Below, one piece after another: positions 25,454 through 34,600 of a stretch of 60,840 bases of DNA (position 1 is the stretch's first letter; every line of letters begins with the position of its first letter). The notes under the pieces are model-generated. The model saw nothing but the letters and a program-made list of their open reading frames with translations, ran no database searches and was not told the origin of the DNA. Location: positions 1 through 60,840 of the forward strand of contig JAGWWM010000013.1 in assembly GCA_018970395.1 (NCBI GenBank), read 5' to 3'. This DNA comes from Bacteroidota bacterium. GTDB taxonomy: Bacteria > Bacteroidota > Bacteroidia > Chitinophagales > Chitinophagaceae. The position numbers and the translations under genes were made by a program.

Positions 25454-28120
25454 TTATTTTGCAATTACTCTCACGTGGTCGATCATAGCGCGATTAACAG
25501 TTTCATTCATGTTGATATTCCAGCTTTGCATCGAAAGCCGGATGGTATTCATTCCTTTTTGCAGCGGCACGGAATAACTGTTGGAATACCCCCAATTGCT
25601 CCACTCATCTGTGCCTCTTTGCGGAAAAACGACTGTTCCCATGTATTGCTTATTCACTTGCAAACTGCGCAGCGCGCATTTGTTGTCTGTGTTCCAGGGG
25701 CCGCTTCCGTTTGAATAACGAAAATCAATTAAATACATTCCTTCCTGAGGAATATCAAACTCCAATACGATTTCTTTATTGAGCTCATTTGATATTTCTA
25801 CAAAACCACTGCCCGTATATTGCGTAAACGATTCCGCAGCGGGAGGTATCTGATCTTCTATTTCAACAATCGCCTGAAACTTTTCAGGACGATAAGCAAT
25901 CGGCTCACTGATAAAAGAAGCAATCCCGCGATTGTCAACTGCCGACACCACATATTCTCCTGCTTCCTGAGGAGATAATTCGAATAAATTATTTTTCACA
26001 CTCATCATCATCGTGCCATTTCTGTACACACGGTAGCTAACTGCTCCTTCGATTTTCTCCCAACTTAAGGTATTGTCTTCCAAGACCACTCTCGGGGCAG
26101 GAAGACTAAATGTATTGGGCACCAGATAAATTTTTTGTCCGGGTAAGGGTTGGTTATTCAATTCGATTTCAATACTATGTTCTCCTGTTAAAGTATCAGC
26201 AATAAAAGCCTCATTCATCAATTGTCCATCAAGTTTGAACGACTTTAGTTTGCCCGTGCCGCTTACTTTTATTGTCAGCTTCATATTCCTGTATATGAAA
26301 TTGCTGAGTGTTTTTGTGCCTCCATACCGGGAAGGCACTACCGGGTTGAAACGTATGCCCTTCTCTTCAAATTGCATGCCCATAAATACCCGATGCACCA
26401 TTGCGATATTGCCGGCCATACTCCATAGCATTCTGCTTGAGTTGATTTCGGTGCCTTTGAAATCTCCGGTTGTTGCCACCATGTTTTCATAATTGGTCAG
26501 AAACAAAGCTGCAGCCCGATAAAGACTTCCCAGTCCGTGTGTCAATGCCGCTTCATTGCCAACTTTAGCAGCAGCTAAATTCCAGTAAGACTGCACAAAT
26601 GGCCAGATGGCATTATTGTGATAGGGAGGAATGCCGGGTATTTGCGGATAGATGCAAGTGATGCCAAAAGGAGTCAACGGCGTACGTTCTACTATTTGTA
26701 CAGCCTTTGTTGAATCAGCCACTCCAAATAAAACGCTTAATGCTTCACCCAATGCCTCCATTCTTGGAGAGGGAATCAGTTCGCTTCTTCCGTATAAATA
26801 TTGCCCAAAAAAACCTTTGTCGGCCATCCATAAATGTTTACGGATTCCTTTTTTGATTCCTGCAGCTCTTCTTTCAAAAAAAGCAGCCGGCTGCCCCAGC
26901 GCTTTCGCCATTTCTGCTGCGATACTCCAGGCCTGATAATGTAATACATTGGTGCCCAGATTGAGGGATTGAAAGATGTCTGCATTATTCATCCAGGAAG
27001 GATAGGTTTGTTCTCTCCAATCAAGAAAAGAAGATTCTCCTTTAAAGAGACCGGTTGCGGGATCGTATAAAACTTTTTCATCCTCTTCCAGTGTGTTTTT
27101 GACAATTTCAAAAGCAATTGAAAGCCAGTCTTTATCTCCGGTTACTTTATACAATTCCCATGCAGCGAGTACCCATACCACACGATCTGAAGAAACCGGC
27201 CATGATCCTCCGGATCCTGTATCCTGAATGATGCGTTTGCGTTTCACTTTTTTCAACAGTGAAATTTTTGCGATATCAGGCTGATGATACGCAAAGGCAA
27301 GCCATATGCTGTAACTAATATCTCTGGTCCACACGCCGCCCCATTCCGCACCGGTGCGGAAAGTGCTGTCGGCTTCAATATTTGTCAGCGCCTCTTCGAG
27401 CGATAAATTATAGAGGGCATCTACGATCGGTTGATCTGAGTGATAAGCGGGTTTGGAGGAGATATCTTTTTTCAATTGCCACCTGCGTTTCTGTGATTCT
27501 CTTTCTTTGTGCGGATTGAAAATGAGCGTGATGGTGTAGATACCGTCTCCGTCGGCATCTTCCATCTTTAGCCCTTTGTTGCCGAGGTTTACGAAGTCCC
27601 ATGACAGCGGCGCCGCAGCACCTGCGATATAGAAGCCTTTGAAATCTGCTTTCGTGATGCGCGAGCCATCGTACGCTTCGTAATATCCTTTCTCTTCAAA
27701 CTGTTTGAGAACGGGGCGCATATCGGCGCGGAAGGTATAAGAATAATTAGTGGGAAGATAAGTGGTAGGCATTGGAGGAAGCGGGTCGGGGAGTTGGCCG
27801 AACACGGCGACCGGCGATGTGTGTTCATTCTGGATGGAAACCCAGTGATCATCGCCGGGCGCCAGCTCATTGTCCTTCTCATTAATACTAAACTTGAATT
27901 TGATCAGCCGTGAAAAAGTAGCACTGGCAGGACTGGCATAATCAGACTTAATTCGTGTTGAAGAAGTCGCTACTGCCTTGTGTTTCCCCTGCACTACTTT
28001 GTGCTTATATAAAGTGTACTCCGGTGAATCATAAAGTGATTTTTTTTTGAACATCGTACAGGCATTGAATAAAAGCATCATCATTCCTCCTGCAAATAAT
28101 TTCCATTGAATTTTACTCAT
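25454..28120 (-). CDS. Six-hairpin (MGH1-like) glycoside hydrolase lipoprotein
   Basis: Cell-surface or periplasmic glycosidase of unknown specificity. The lipoprotein signal ends at LFNAC. A beta-rich N-terminal domain (about residues 60-210) is followed by an (alpha/alpha)6 catalytic region (about 235-600) with acidic candidates in EWGGVWTRDIS and GESSFLDWREQTYPSW and the helix pattern YHNNAIWPFVQSYWNLAAA. After a linker comes a fibronectin-like segment (about 675-745) and a C-terminal carbohydrate-binding-like beta domain. I recognise the fold class but not the substrate. It lies 27 bases after the AI-2E transporter gene in the same direction. Confidence 0.72.
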   Translation of the reverse strand: MSKIQWKLFAGGMMMLLFNACTMFKKKSLYDSPEYTLYKHKVVQGKHKAVATSSTRIKSDYASPASATFSRLIKFKFSINEKDNELAPGDDHWVSIQNEHTSPVAVFGQLPDPLPPMPTTYLPTNYSYTFRADMRPVLKQFEEKGYYEAYDGSRITKADFKGFYIAGAAAPLSWDFVNLGNKGLKMEDADGDGIYTITLIFNPHKERESQKRRWQLKKDISSKPAYHSDQPIVDALYNLSLEEALTNIEADSTFRTGAEWGGVWTRDISYSIWLAFAYHQPDIAKISLLKKVKRKRIIQDTGSGGSWPVSSDRVVWVLAAWELYKVTGDKDWLSIAFEIVKNTLEEDEKVLYDPATGLFKGESSFLDWREQTYPSWMNNADIFQSLNLGTNVLHYQAWSIAAEMAKALGQPAAFFERRAAGIKKGIRKHLWMADKGFFGQYLYGRSELIPSPRMEALGEALSVLFGVADSTKAVQIVERTPLTPFGITCIYPQIPGIPPYHNNAIWPFVQSYWNLAAAKVGNEAALTHGLGSLYRAAALFLTNYENMVATTGDFKGTEINSSRMLWSMAGNIAMVHRVFMGMQFEEKGIRFNPVVPSRYGGTKTLSNFIYRNMKLTIKVSGTGKLKSFKLDGQLMNEAFIADTLTGEHSIEIELNNQPLPGQKIYLVPNTFSLPAPRVVLEDNTLSWEKIEGAVSYRVYRNGTMMMSVKNNLFELSPQEAGEYVVSAVDNRGIASFISEPIAYRPEKFQAIVEIEDQIPPAAESFTQYTGSGFVEISNELNKEIVLEFDIPQEGMYLIDFRYSNGSGPWNTDNKCALRSLQVNKQYMGTVVFPQRGTDEWSNWGYSNSYSVPLQKGMNTIRLSMQSWNINMNETVNRAMIDHVRVIAK

Positions 28121-28147
28121 ATCCTTCTAAGCATTATTAAAAAATGT

Positions 28148-29185
28148 TTATCCATGCTGATGCGGCGACTGACTTGCATGCAGCGGACCAAACTCGCTGG
28201 TATAAATTTTAAACAGCAACATAAAATAACTGATTAGGAGCGGTCCGAATACAAAGCCCCAAAACCCAAACAAGCTTAATCCTACGACGACCCCTAATAC
28301 CGTTACAATGGGATGTACATTGCCTAATCTTTTCATCAGCGTAACGCGGGCAAGATAATCCACATTACCTGTAATCAATAAACTCCAGATAGTAAGTCCT
28401 AAACCTGCGCCACTTTGTCCCTGCGAAAACAAATACACGACAATCGGCAACCAGATAACCGTAGTTCCTACAATGGGGAAAAAAGCGAACACGCCGGTCA
28501 TAAAACCCCACAACACAAATTCATTAATCCCAAAAATCCAGTAACCAAACAAAGCAAAAATTCCCTGTATTAATGAAATCAAAGGGATTCCAATTGCATT
28601 TGCACGAACCATGCTAATGGTCTCTTTGCTTAATATTTCTATATTTTCATCTCTGAGCGGTAAAAAATTTTGGATGCCTTTTTCCATAACATTCCCATTG
28701 GTAAGCATGAAAAAATAAAGAAAGAGCATCATAGCAAGATTGCTCAATATCAATGCGGTACTGCTCAAGAATGCAGGGAAGAAATTGGCAATTTTCTCCT
28801 GAAATTTTATAATCGTATCCGGAGTAAGCAAATCCTGGCCTGTCCATTCTTTCAACTGTTCTGAAACGGCTTTCAACCCTTGTATCAATTCCTGAGAATG
28901 ACTGAAAGCTTCCTGAACCTTCGGAGCAATCAATGAAAAAACGGAATATACCGGCAAGCCGAAAAGCAACAAAAAGCTTAGGAGGAAAAAGGTGGCAACC
29001 ATATTGCTGTTTCTTTTTTTCGTGATCGTTAAATAACGATACCATCCTCTGCTTAAAATATACAAGGTAACTGCTCCTAAAAAGCCGGGCAGAAAAATAT
29101 AGAGCTCATTCAGCAATAAAAATCCTAATGCCAGCAGGGCAATCAATAAAATGATTTGGCGAAGGCGATTTGAAAAAGAAGACAT
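28148..29185 (-). CDS. AI-2E family transporter (PerM-like membrane protein)
   Basis: Polytopic inner-membrane protein of the AI-2E/UPF0118 family, whose members include AI-2 exporters, Na+/H+ antiporters and transporters of unknown substrate. Seven to eight hydrophobic segments, the central loop EAFSHSQELIQGLKAVSEQL, and the family motif IFALFGYWIFGINEFVLWGFMTGVFAFFPIVGTTVIWLP are present, with a conserved C-terminal GVVVGLSLFGFWGFVFGPLLIS. The start at 29185 is preferred over the frame start 52 codons upstream, which lies in the preceding gene. It is 25 bases downstream of the radical SAM gene. Confidence 0.87.
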   Translation of the reverse strand: MSSFSNRLRQIILLIALLALGFLLLNELYIFLPGFLGAVTLYILSRGWYRYLTITKKRNSNMVATFFLLSFLLLFGLPVYSVFSLIAPKVQEAFSHSQELIQGLKAVSEQLKEWTGQDLLTPDTIIKFQEKIANFFPAFLSSTALILSNLAMMLFLYFFMLTNGNVMEKGIQNFLPLRDENIEILSKETISMVRANAIGIPLISLIQGIFALFGYWIFGINEFVLWGFMTGVFAFFPIVGTTVIWLPIVVYLFSQGQSGAGLGLTIWSLLITGNVDYLARVTLMKRLGNVHPIVTVLGVVVGLSLFGFWGFVFGPLLISYFMLLFKIYTSEFGPLHASQSPHQHG

Positions 29186-29210
29186 GGCTATAAATTTACA
29201 ATGAAATGAA

Positions 29211-30242
29211 TTAATCCTGCCACACTTTGAGTCCTTCGCTGCAATTGGAACAGATATCAATATTTTTTCTACCCATCGTAAGCTGTTGCCTGAATTGCTG
29301 ATACTTCTTATTCTTCCAAATATTTTGCATGGAATCTGCACGAAGATCGCCTAGCTGATGCTCGGCATCTTTATCAAAACAACAGGGCACCACTTTCCCA
29401 TCCCAGGTAATCACGTTGGAGTGCCAGAGTTTCCAGCAATGGTGGCTTAATGGATGTTTGGGCTGATAATTTCCGTCCGCATCTTTTTTATACCGACTAT
29501 ATCGGTTGTTGGAAGGAATCAAACCATTCGGGTCGGTTTGGTAATCATATACCTGTGCCGATTTAAACCAAACATCATCCACTCCGATTTTTTTTGCGAG
29601 TTGTTTCACTTCCTCCACCTGATGTTCATTTGGTTTCACCACCAGAAACTGAAAAACCAAAAAAGGTTTACGGCTATTCAGTTTACGTTTCCATTCAACG
29701 AGCTTTTTAGTTCCTTCAATCACTTTATCCAACTGGCCGCCCACTCTGTATTGCTGATAGGTTTCCTGCGTGGTGCCATCAATCGAAATAATGAGTCTGT
29801 CTAATCCGCTTTCTACGGTTTCACGCGCTTTTTCATCGGTGAGATAATGTGCATTAGTTGAAGTAGCCGTATATATTTTTTCTCTTGCGGCATAGCGTAC
29901 CATCTCTAAAAATTCAGGATGCAAGTAGGGCTCTCCCTGAAAATAAAAAGTCAGATAGCAACAAGTGGCTTGAATGGAATCTATGGTTTCTTGAAAAAAG
30001 TTTTTTTCCAGCATGCCGGTAGGACGGGTGAAAGAACGCAAGCCGCTGGGGCATTCAGGACAACGCAGATTGCAGGAAGTCGTTGGTTCAAACGCAACGG
30101 CAATCGGGTAGCCCCACTGAATCGGTTTGCGCAACAAACGAGAGAGTCGGTAGCTGCTCCACACTTGTAACGCATTGAGTATTTTTTTAGCGGTCAGCTT
30201 GCCAGCGAAATTTAAGATATCATGCCAATGGATGCGTTGCAT
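29211..30242 (-). CDS. Radical SAM / SPASM domain protein
   Basis: The N-terminal radical SAM core carries the [4Fe-4S] motif CNLRCPEC (C-x3-C-x2-C) and the GEPYLHPEF SAM-contacting segment. The C-terminal SPASM-like region has Cys in SHHCWKLWHSN, VVPCCFDKD and DICSNCSEGL for auxiliary clusters. The start at 30242 (MQRIHWHD) removes 14 residues that would overlap the intergenic region. No peptide substrate gene or partner is evident nearby; the neighbours (cdsA, CPBP protease, AI-2E transporter, GH) are envelope-related. The substrate is unknown. Confidence 0.85.
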   Translation of the reverse strand: MQRIHWHDILNFAGKLTAKKILNALQVWSSYRLSRLLRKPIQWGYPIAVAFEPTTSCNLRCPECPSGLRSFTRPTGMLEKNFFQETIDSIQATCCYLTFYFQGEPYLHPEFLEMVRYAAREKIYTATSTNAHYLTDEKARETVESGLDRLIISIDGTTQETYQQYRVGGQLDKVIEGTKKLVEWKRKLNSRKPFLVFQFLVVKPNEHQVEEVKQLAKKIGVDDVWFKSAQVYDYQTDPNGLIPSNNRYSRYKKDADGNYQPKHPLSHHCWKLWHSNVITWDGKVVPCCFDKDAEHQLGDLRADSMQNIWKNKKYQQFRQQLTMGRKNIDICSNCSEGLKVWQD

Positions 30243-30265
30243 AAATACAAAGATAGAGTCAACCT

Positions 30266-31099
30266 TTATCCGTGCAGCCACCACCAGTAAAAGGCAACAA
30301 AGGGAGCAGCGATAAGCAAGGAATCGAAGCGATCCATAAAACCGCCGTGACCGGGCATAATGCGGCCGCTGTCTTTCACGCCTGCCATGCGTTTTAATTT
30401 GCTTTCCAGCAAATCACCTAATGCGCCTGTAATGGAGGCAATGGCAGCAATAGCTGCAATGTCAGCAGTTGAAATGGAAGCAGACAGTTGTCGGGATGCC
30501 GCTGTAATCAGTCCAACCGACAACAGTATTCCGCCGATTGTACCCTCCCATGTTTTTTTGGGAGAGATGGAAGACAAAGGAGTTTTGCCAATGAAAGATC
30601 CTACTACATAAGCCATGGTGTCGTTGATCCAGATGGAAGCAATCAGCCACAGAGGAAGAGAGCAATCCTGTACTCGCAGATATAGTATCAGTGCGATTGG
30701 CAGCGAGAGATACGCTATGCCGATCCAACTACGGAATAAAACTTTTGCGTTTGCTTTCAGAGAAAAAAAAGTCCCGATCAGCATTAGTAAACACCCTGTT
30801 GTTGCAATACTTAGCGTTGTTGTTTTGAAAAAAGGAATCTGAAAAGAATGAGGAAAGAAGAAAAACAAGAGTGACCATCCGGCTATAGCCAATCCGGCTT
30901 TGAATAAAAAATGCAGGGCGTCATAGGCTGGAAAAATCCTGCGATTGAGTTGATGATATTCAGTCCAGCAGCCAAAATGAATGAGGGAAAAAAGCAGGAG
31001 AAAACTCCATTCATTCCAACACAATCCCGTGAGCATAATAGCTGCAAAGACCACCGCGGTTAAAGCACGGGTACGAAAAGTTTGCCAGTTCATGCTCAT
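30266..31099 (-). CDS. cdsA: Phosphatidate cytidylyltransferase
   Basis: Makes CDP-diacylglycerol from phosphatidate and CTP in the inner membrane. Several hydrophobic helices are followed by the C-terminal family signature SKLKRMAGVKDSGRIMPGHG with GGFMDRFDS directly after. The length of 277 residues is normal. The ATG at 31099 overlaps the stop of the CPBP gene by four bases (ATGA), so the two are translationally coupled; an ATG two codons later is the alternative. GpsA at 18608 feeds the same phospholipid pathway. Confidence 0.92.
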   Translation of the reverse strand: MSMNWQTFRTRALTAVVFAAIMLTGLCWNEWSFLLLFSLIHFGCWTEYHQLNRRIFPAYDALHFLFKAGLAIAGWSLLFFFFPHSFQIPFFKTTTLSIATTGCLLMLIGTFFSLKANAKVLFRSWIGIAYLSLPIALILYLRVQDCSLPLWLIASIWINDTMAYVVGSFIGKTPLSSISPKKTWEGTIGGILLSVGLITAASRQLSASISTADIAAIAAIASITGALGDLLESKLKRMAGVKDSGRIMPGHGGFMDRFDSLLIAAPFVAFYWWWLHG

Positions 31100-32049
31100 A
31101 CTGAAAAACGATTGTCATCCGTATCGGGGGTAGCAGCGATGCTGTCGGGTGCAACTTTTGTAACAGAGACGCGATGCAGTTGTCTTAATAAAAAAATCAC
31201 GAGAATCAGACTGAGTATCCCTGCCCACCAGGGAGCGGAATCTCCTATTTCCGTATCTATGGGTTTACCCTGCAGATGTTGTACATACAAAATGGTTACC
31301 ATGAAAGCGTTGTTAAAAAAATGCGCGGCGATGCTGTACCAAAGATTTCCGGTATAATGAAAAATGCCGCCCAGCATCATGCCTAAAACAATACGAGGAA
31401 TGAAGCCATACCAGGAAAAATGAATGGCACTAAAAATCAGGGAGGTAATGAAAATTACCAGCCAAGGGTGTACAAACCAGCGGAGAAAAATCTGTTGCAT
31501 CGCTCCGCGAAAAAAAACTTCCTCTACAAATGCCGGGAAAAAAGCGATGACTATCAACGCGACAATATAATCCAGTGGAGAAGTAAACAAAGCGATTTTT
31601 TTAATTTGTTCCATATAGTTAGACTCCAATCCTTCAAACATTTTTTTTAAAGAAGGGGTGAGCGGAATTGCTTTGTTTACATCCGCCATAAAACCTACGA
31701 GTGGCAACACGCAGAACATGATGCCGAGTGCAAGTAAAAGGCGATCATATTTAAAGCTTTTGACAAAGCCCAGTCGTTTCATCGGATGTGAGGAGGCGCG
31801 GCGAGCCGTAATATAGGCGGGAACAAAAAACATAATGACAGTAGAAACCACTTGAATCATTTTAAATGCGTTAAGGTTGTCAGGCTTCAACAGATCCGTT
31901 TCGAGCATAGCGATGGATTGGCCGGTCATGAGCCACCAGGTAATAACCGATGCAAAAACAGAGACCACCATGAAAAGCAACCACATGAGGATGAGATAAA
32001 AAAATTCACGGGAGGGTTTCATGGGAAGAGGCTCATAATACTGGTTCAT
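31096..32049 (-). CDS. CPBP family intramembrane glutamic endopeptidase
   Basis: Membrane protease of the CAAX-processing/Abi family. About eight hydrophobic segments are present; the catalytic motifs are EEVFFRGAMQQIF (motif 1, two Glu and Arg), FSAIHFSWYGF (motif 2, His) and HFFNNAF (motif 4). Length is 317 residues. It is the first gene of a same-strand run (CPBP-cdsA-radical SAM-AI-2E-GH) with gaps of 25 bases or less. The gap to divergent dusB is 40 bases and holds the dusB -7 box. The substrate is unknown. Confidence 0.87.
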   Translation of the reverse strand: MNQYYEPLPMKPSREFFYLILMWLLFMVVSVFASVITWWLMTGQSIAMLETDLLKPDNLNAFKMIQVVSTVIMFFVPAYITARRASSHPMKRLGFVKSFKYDRLLLALGIMFCVLPLVGFMADVNKAIPLTPSLKKMFEGLESNYMEQIKKIALFTSPLDYIVALIVIAFFPAFVEEVFFRGAMQQIFLRWFVHPWLVIFITSLIFSAIHFSWYGFIPRIVLGMMLGGIFHYTGNLWYSIAAHFFNNAFMVTILYVQHLQGKPIDTEIGDSAPWWAGILSLILVIFLLRQLHRVSVTKVAPDSIAATPDTDDNRFSV

Positions 32050-32068
32050 AAAACTGATTGAAACGGGT

Positions 32069-32076
32069 TAATTTTG
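32069..32076 (+). promoter_or_regulatory. -7 box of dusB promoter
   Basis: TAATTTTG matches TAnnTTTG exactly and lies 13 bases before the dusB ATG, within the 40-base divergent gap shared with the CPBP gene. Confidence 0.5.
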
Positions 32077-32089
32077 TGCTTTATAAAGT

Positions 32090-33130
32090 ATGGTAAAGAT
32101 AGGCAACATCTCGCTTCCCGAATTTCCCTTATTACTTGCTCCGATGGAGGATGTGAGTGATCCTCCTTTTCGTGCAGTGTGCAAAGACAATGGGGCGGAT
32201 CTCATGTTCAGTGAATTTATTTCGAGTGAGGGGTTGATTCGGGATGCGATCAAGAGTCGGCAGAAGTTGGATTTTGAGGAGGAGGAGCGACCTTTTGGCA
32301 TTCAGATATTTGGAGGGGATGAGGAGGCGTTGGGGATGAGTGCGAAGATTTGCGAGACGGTGCAGCCCGATTTGGTGGACATCAATTTTGGGTGTCCGGT
32401 GAAAAAAGTAGCGATGAAAGGAGCCGGCGCCGGTGTGTTGAAAGATATAGATTTGATGGTGCGTCTCACCGGCGCCGTGGTCAAATCCACCTCCCTGCCC
32501 GTAACAGTTAAAACCCGACTGGGTTGGGACGACAACACTAAAAACATTGAAGAAGTTGCCGAACGTCTGCAAGACGTAGGCATTCAAGCACTCAGCATTC
32601 ACGGTCGTACCCGGTCTCAAATGTATAAGGGAGAAGCAGACTGGTCCTTAATCGCTAAAGTCAAAAACAATCCTCGTATCCATATTCCCATCTTTGGCAA
32701 CGGCGACATCGACTCACCGGAAAAAGCATTGCTCTATAAAAACAGATATGGAGTGGATGGAATCATGATCGGCCGAGCCGCCATCGGATACCCCTGGATC
32801 TTCAATGAAATCAAACATTACCTGCAAACAGGCACGCACCTGCCACCTCCAACCATCGAACAAAGGGTGGAGGTATGTCGCAAACACTTGCATAAGTCAT
32901 ATCACTGGAAAGGTCCGCGCGTCGGCATCTTTGAAATGCGTCGCCATTATGCCAACTACCTGAAAGGCATGCCGAATATCAAAGAATATCGGAGCCGGCT
33001 CGTAGTATTGGAACAATTGGAAGAAATTGATGCGGTATTGGATGAAATACTGATTCAGTTCAAAGGCTTCGAATTCTCCCGCAGTCCGATCGAACTACCC
33101 AATTACCACGAAAAATGTCCGGTGAACTAA
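32090..33130 (+). CDS. dusB: tRNA-dihydrouridine synthase
   Basis: FMN-dependent reduction of uridine in tRNA. Conserved features are LLAPMEDVSDPPFRAVC at the N-terminus, INFGCPVKKVAMKGAGAG with the catalytic Cys, VTVKTRLGWDD, SIHGRTRSQMYKGEADWS and IFGNGDI...GVDGIMIGRAAIGYPWIF for phosphate binding. Length is 346 residues, as for DusB. The order motif GAGAG and the GKW-free C-terminus fit DusB better than DusA or DusC. It converges with the glutathione peroxidase gene six bases away. Confidence 0.92.
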   Translation: MVKIGNISLPEFPLLLAPMEDVSDPPFRAVCKDNGADLMFSEFISSEGLIRDAIKSRQKLDFEEEERPFGIQIFGGDEEALGMSAKICETVQPDLVDINFGCPVKKVAMKGAGAGVLKDIDLMVRLTGAVVKSTSLPVTVKTRLGWDDNTKNIEEVAERLQDVGIQALSIHGRTRSQMYKGEADWSLIAKVKNNPRIHIPIFGNGDIDSPEKALLYKNRYGVDGIMIGRAAIGYPWIFNEIKHYLQTGTHLPPPTIEQRVEVCRKHLHKSYHWKGPRVGIFEMRRHYANYLKGMPNIKEYRSRLVVLEQLEEIDAVLDEILIQFKGFEFSRSPIELPNYHEKCPVN

Positions 33131-33136
33131 TACCAA

Positions 33137-33799
33137 TTAACCTTTTATCGTCTTAAGGATTGCCTCATCAAGCGGAGAAACTGCGGGATCATAATATTGC
33201 AATAACCTGCCTTCTTTGTCAATGAGATATTTTCCGAAATTCCAGGAAGGAGCTTTTTTATTCCAACCATTCTTAGCCGGATCGGTAAGCCACTCATAAA
33301 CCGAATGCTGTTGTGCACCGGGCAATACATGTGACTTTTGCATCAACCGAAAACTAACGCCGTAATTCTTTTTACAGAACTGTATAATCTCGGCATCGGT
33401 CGCTTTCTCCTGATTTTTAAAATCTCCCGAAGGAAACCCAATCACTTCTACCTGCTTGCCATAGCGTTGATGTAATTCCTGCAGCTCTGCATACTGAGGG
33501 GTATAACCACATCCGCTCGCAGTATTCACCAACAAAACATATTTCCCCTTCAGCGAAGCAAATGAAAAATTTGCTCCGTCATTCAATACTCCCTTCAAAC
33601 CATAAAACGATACTGGCGGCTGAACAGGAGCATGCGACAACCGAACCGCTTTTTTACGGTTAAGTCGCGATAGGATGGAGTACACCATTTTCTTGCCGGA
33701 CTGCATCAGACTATCTGTTGTCGGTTCTTTTATTAATAATTTCCCCCATGACCATAACCCTAAAAACAATAACATAACAAGGATTCCCCATTTGAACAT
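33137..33799 (-). CDS. Membrane-anchored glutathione peroxidase family protein
   Basis: Thiol peroxidase of the GPx family. An N-terminal hydrophobic segment (residues 3-19) and a 45-residue linker precede the thioredoxin-like domain. The peroxidatic Cys is in NTASGCGYTPQY, the Gln in FKNQEK and the Trp-Asn in APSWNFGKYLID, so the catalytic set is complete with Cys rather than selenocysteine. The common FPCNQF segment is FPSGDF here, so the usual GSH-type resolving region is altered; thioredoxin may be the reductant. At 220 residues it is longer than the usual 160-185 because of the anchor. Confidence 0.85.
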   Translation of the reverse strand: MFKWGILVMLLFLGLWSWGKLLIKEPTTDSLMQSGKKMVYSILSRLNRKKAVRLSHAPVQPPVSFYGLKGVLNDGANFSFASLKGKYVLLVNTASGCGYTPQYAELQELHQRYGKQVEVIGFPSGDFKNQEKATDAEIIQFCKKNYGVSFRLMQKSHVLPGAQQHSVYEWLTDPAKNGWNKKAPSWNFGKYLIDKEGRLLQYYDPAVSPLDEAILKTIKG

Positions 33800-33892
33800 A
33801 GTCTTTTTATTTTAATAACAACAATTCTATTGCAGGGTTTAAAAAGTGGGGAAATTATTCTTTTCAAACCATACAAAAACATTATTTTTGGT

Positions 33893-33900
33893 TACTGAAA
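33893..33900 (+). promoter_or_regulatory. -7 box of lipoprotein-tadA unit
   Basis: TATTTTTG matches TAnnTTTG exactly, 31 bases before the ATG at 33931. Confidence 0.45.
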
Positions 33901-33930
33901 AGAAAATTTGAAACTTCAAAACTCCTCACA

Positions 33931-34593
33931 ATGAAATGGTTAGCGTTCTTTTTCTTGGTTTGTTCTTCCTTTTTATTATCCTGCTCTCCCAACGCCATCG
34001 GGACAATTACATTTACTCCTCCAGAAGATGAAATCATAGTTCGATCTACAATGAAAGAATTCATGGCATCCCATCCTAGTCCCAAAATTGTACTCAGGAG
34101 TACCCTTGATAAAGAAAAGTTGAGTTTTTCCGAAGAAGAAGTCTCCGCTATCTGTAACGCCATTGAAAAAGAATTAACCAAAGGGGATTTTCAGGTTAAA
34201 GACAGAAAAACCACCAACCTTAAAGATTCAGCGACAGTTGACCTGATCCTCGATGTAGTGAAAAAAAATGCGACTGTTGACTACAAAACCAATGTATACA
34301 CAAGTAAAACCAAGAAGGAAAAAGTTTGGAAATACGGTGTTGTAGAAGCAACCGGCATTCTGTTTGAGTGCAAGTTTATCATTGCCTCTACCAATGATGT
34401 AGCAGCTATATTTGAATTTAATTATGTTGATTGCATGAATGGCTGCAAATATGAATTAAATCAGGATGGCAGGGCAAGTAAGTACCAGGCAAAGGCAGAT
34501 AAAAAAGCTAAAATAAATTCCCTTCAAAAAAATAATCCCATGGAAATTTTCATGAGGGAAAGCACCAAGAAGATGTTGGCAAACATCAGATAA
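33931..34593 (+). CDS. Lipoprotein of unknown function
   Basis: Not recognised. The 220-residue protein has a lipoprotein signal peptide ending in LLSC (Cys18). The mature part is rich in Lys, Asp and Glu, with predicted mixed alpha/beta content, two Cys in VDCMNGCKYE near residues 170-176 and a Lys-rich C-terminal helix. Its pattern of a short beta-rich domain after a lipid anchor resembles several Bacteroidota-only lipoproteins, but no family can be named. It has its own promoter and is followed by tadA after seven bases, so they may be cotranscribed. Confidence 0.7.
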   Translation: MKWLAFFFLVCSSFLLSCSPNAIGTITFTPPEDEIIVRSTMKEFMASHPSPKIVLRSTLDKEKLSFSEEEVSAICNAIEKELTKGDFQVKDRKTTNLKDSATVDLILDVVKKNATVDYKTNVYTSKTKKEKVWKYGVVEATGILFECKFIIASTNDVAAIFEFNYVDCMNGCKYELNQDGRASKYQAKADKKAKINSLQKNNPMEIFMRESTKKMLANIR

Positions 34594-34600
34594 TCCATTC

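Noticed and set aside
25438-25460. Terminator after engB
   Set aside because: The stem is only four or five pairs with a mismatch; not convincing.
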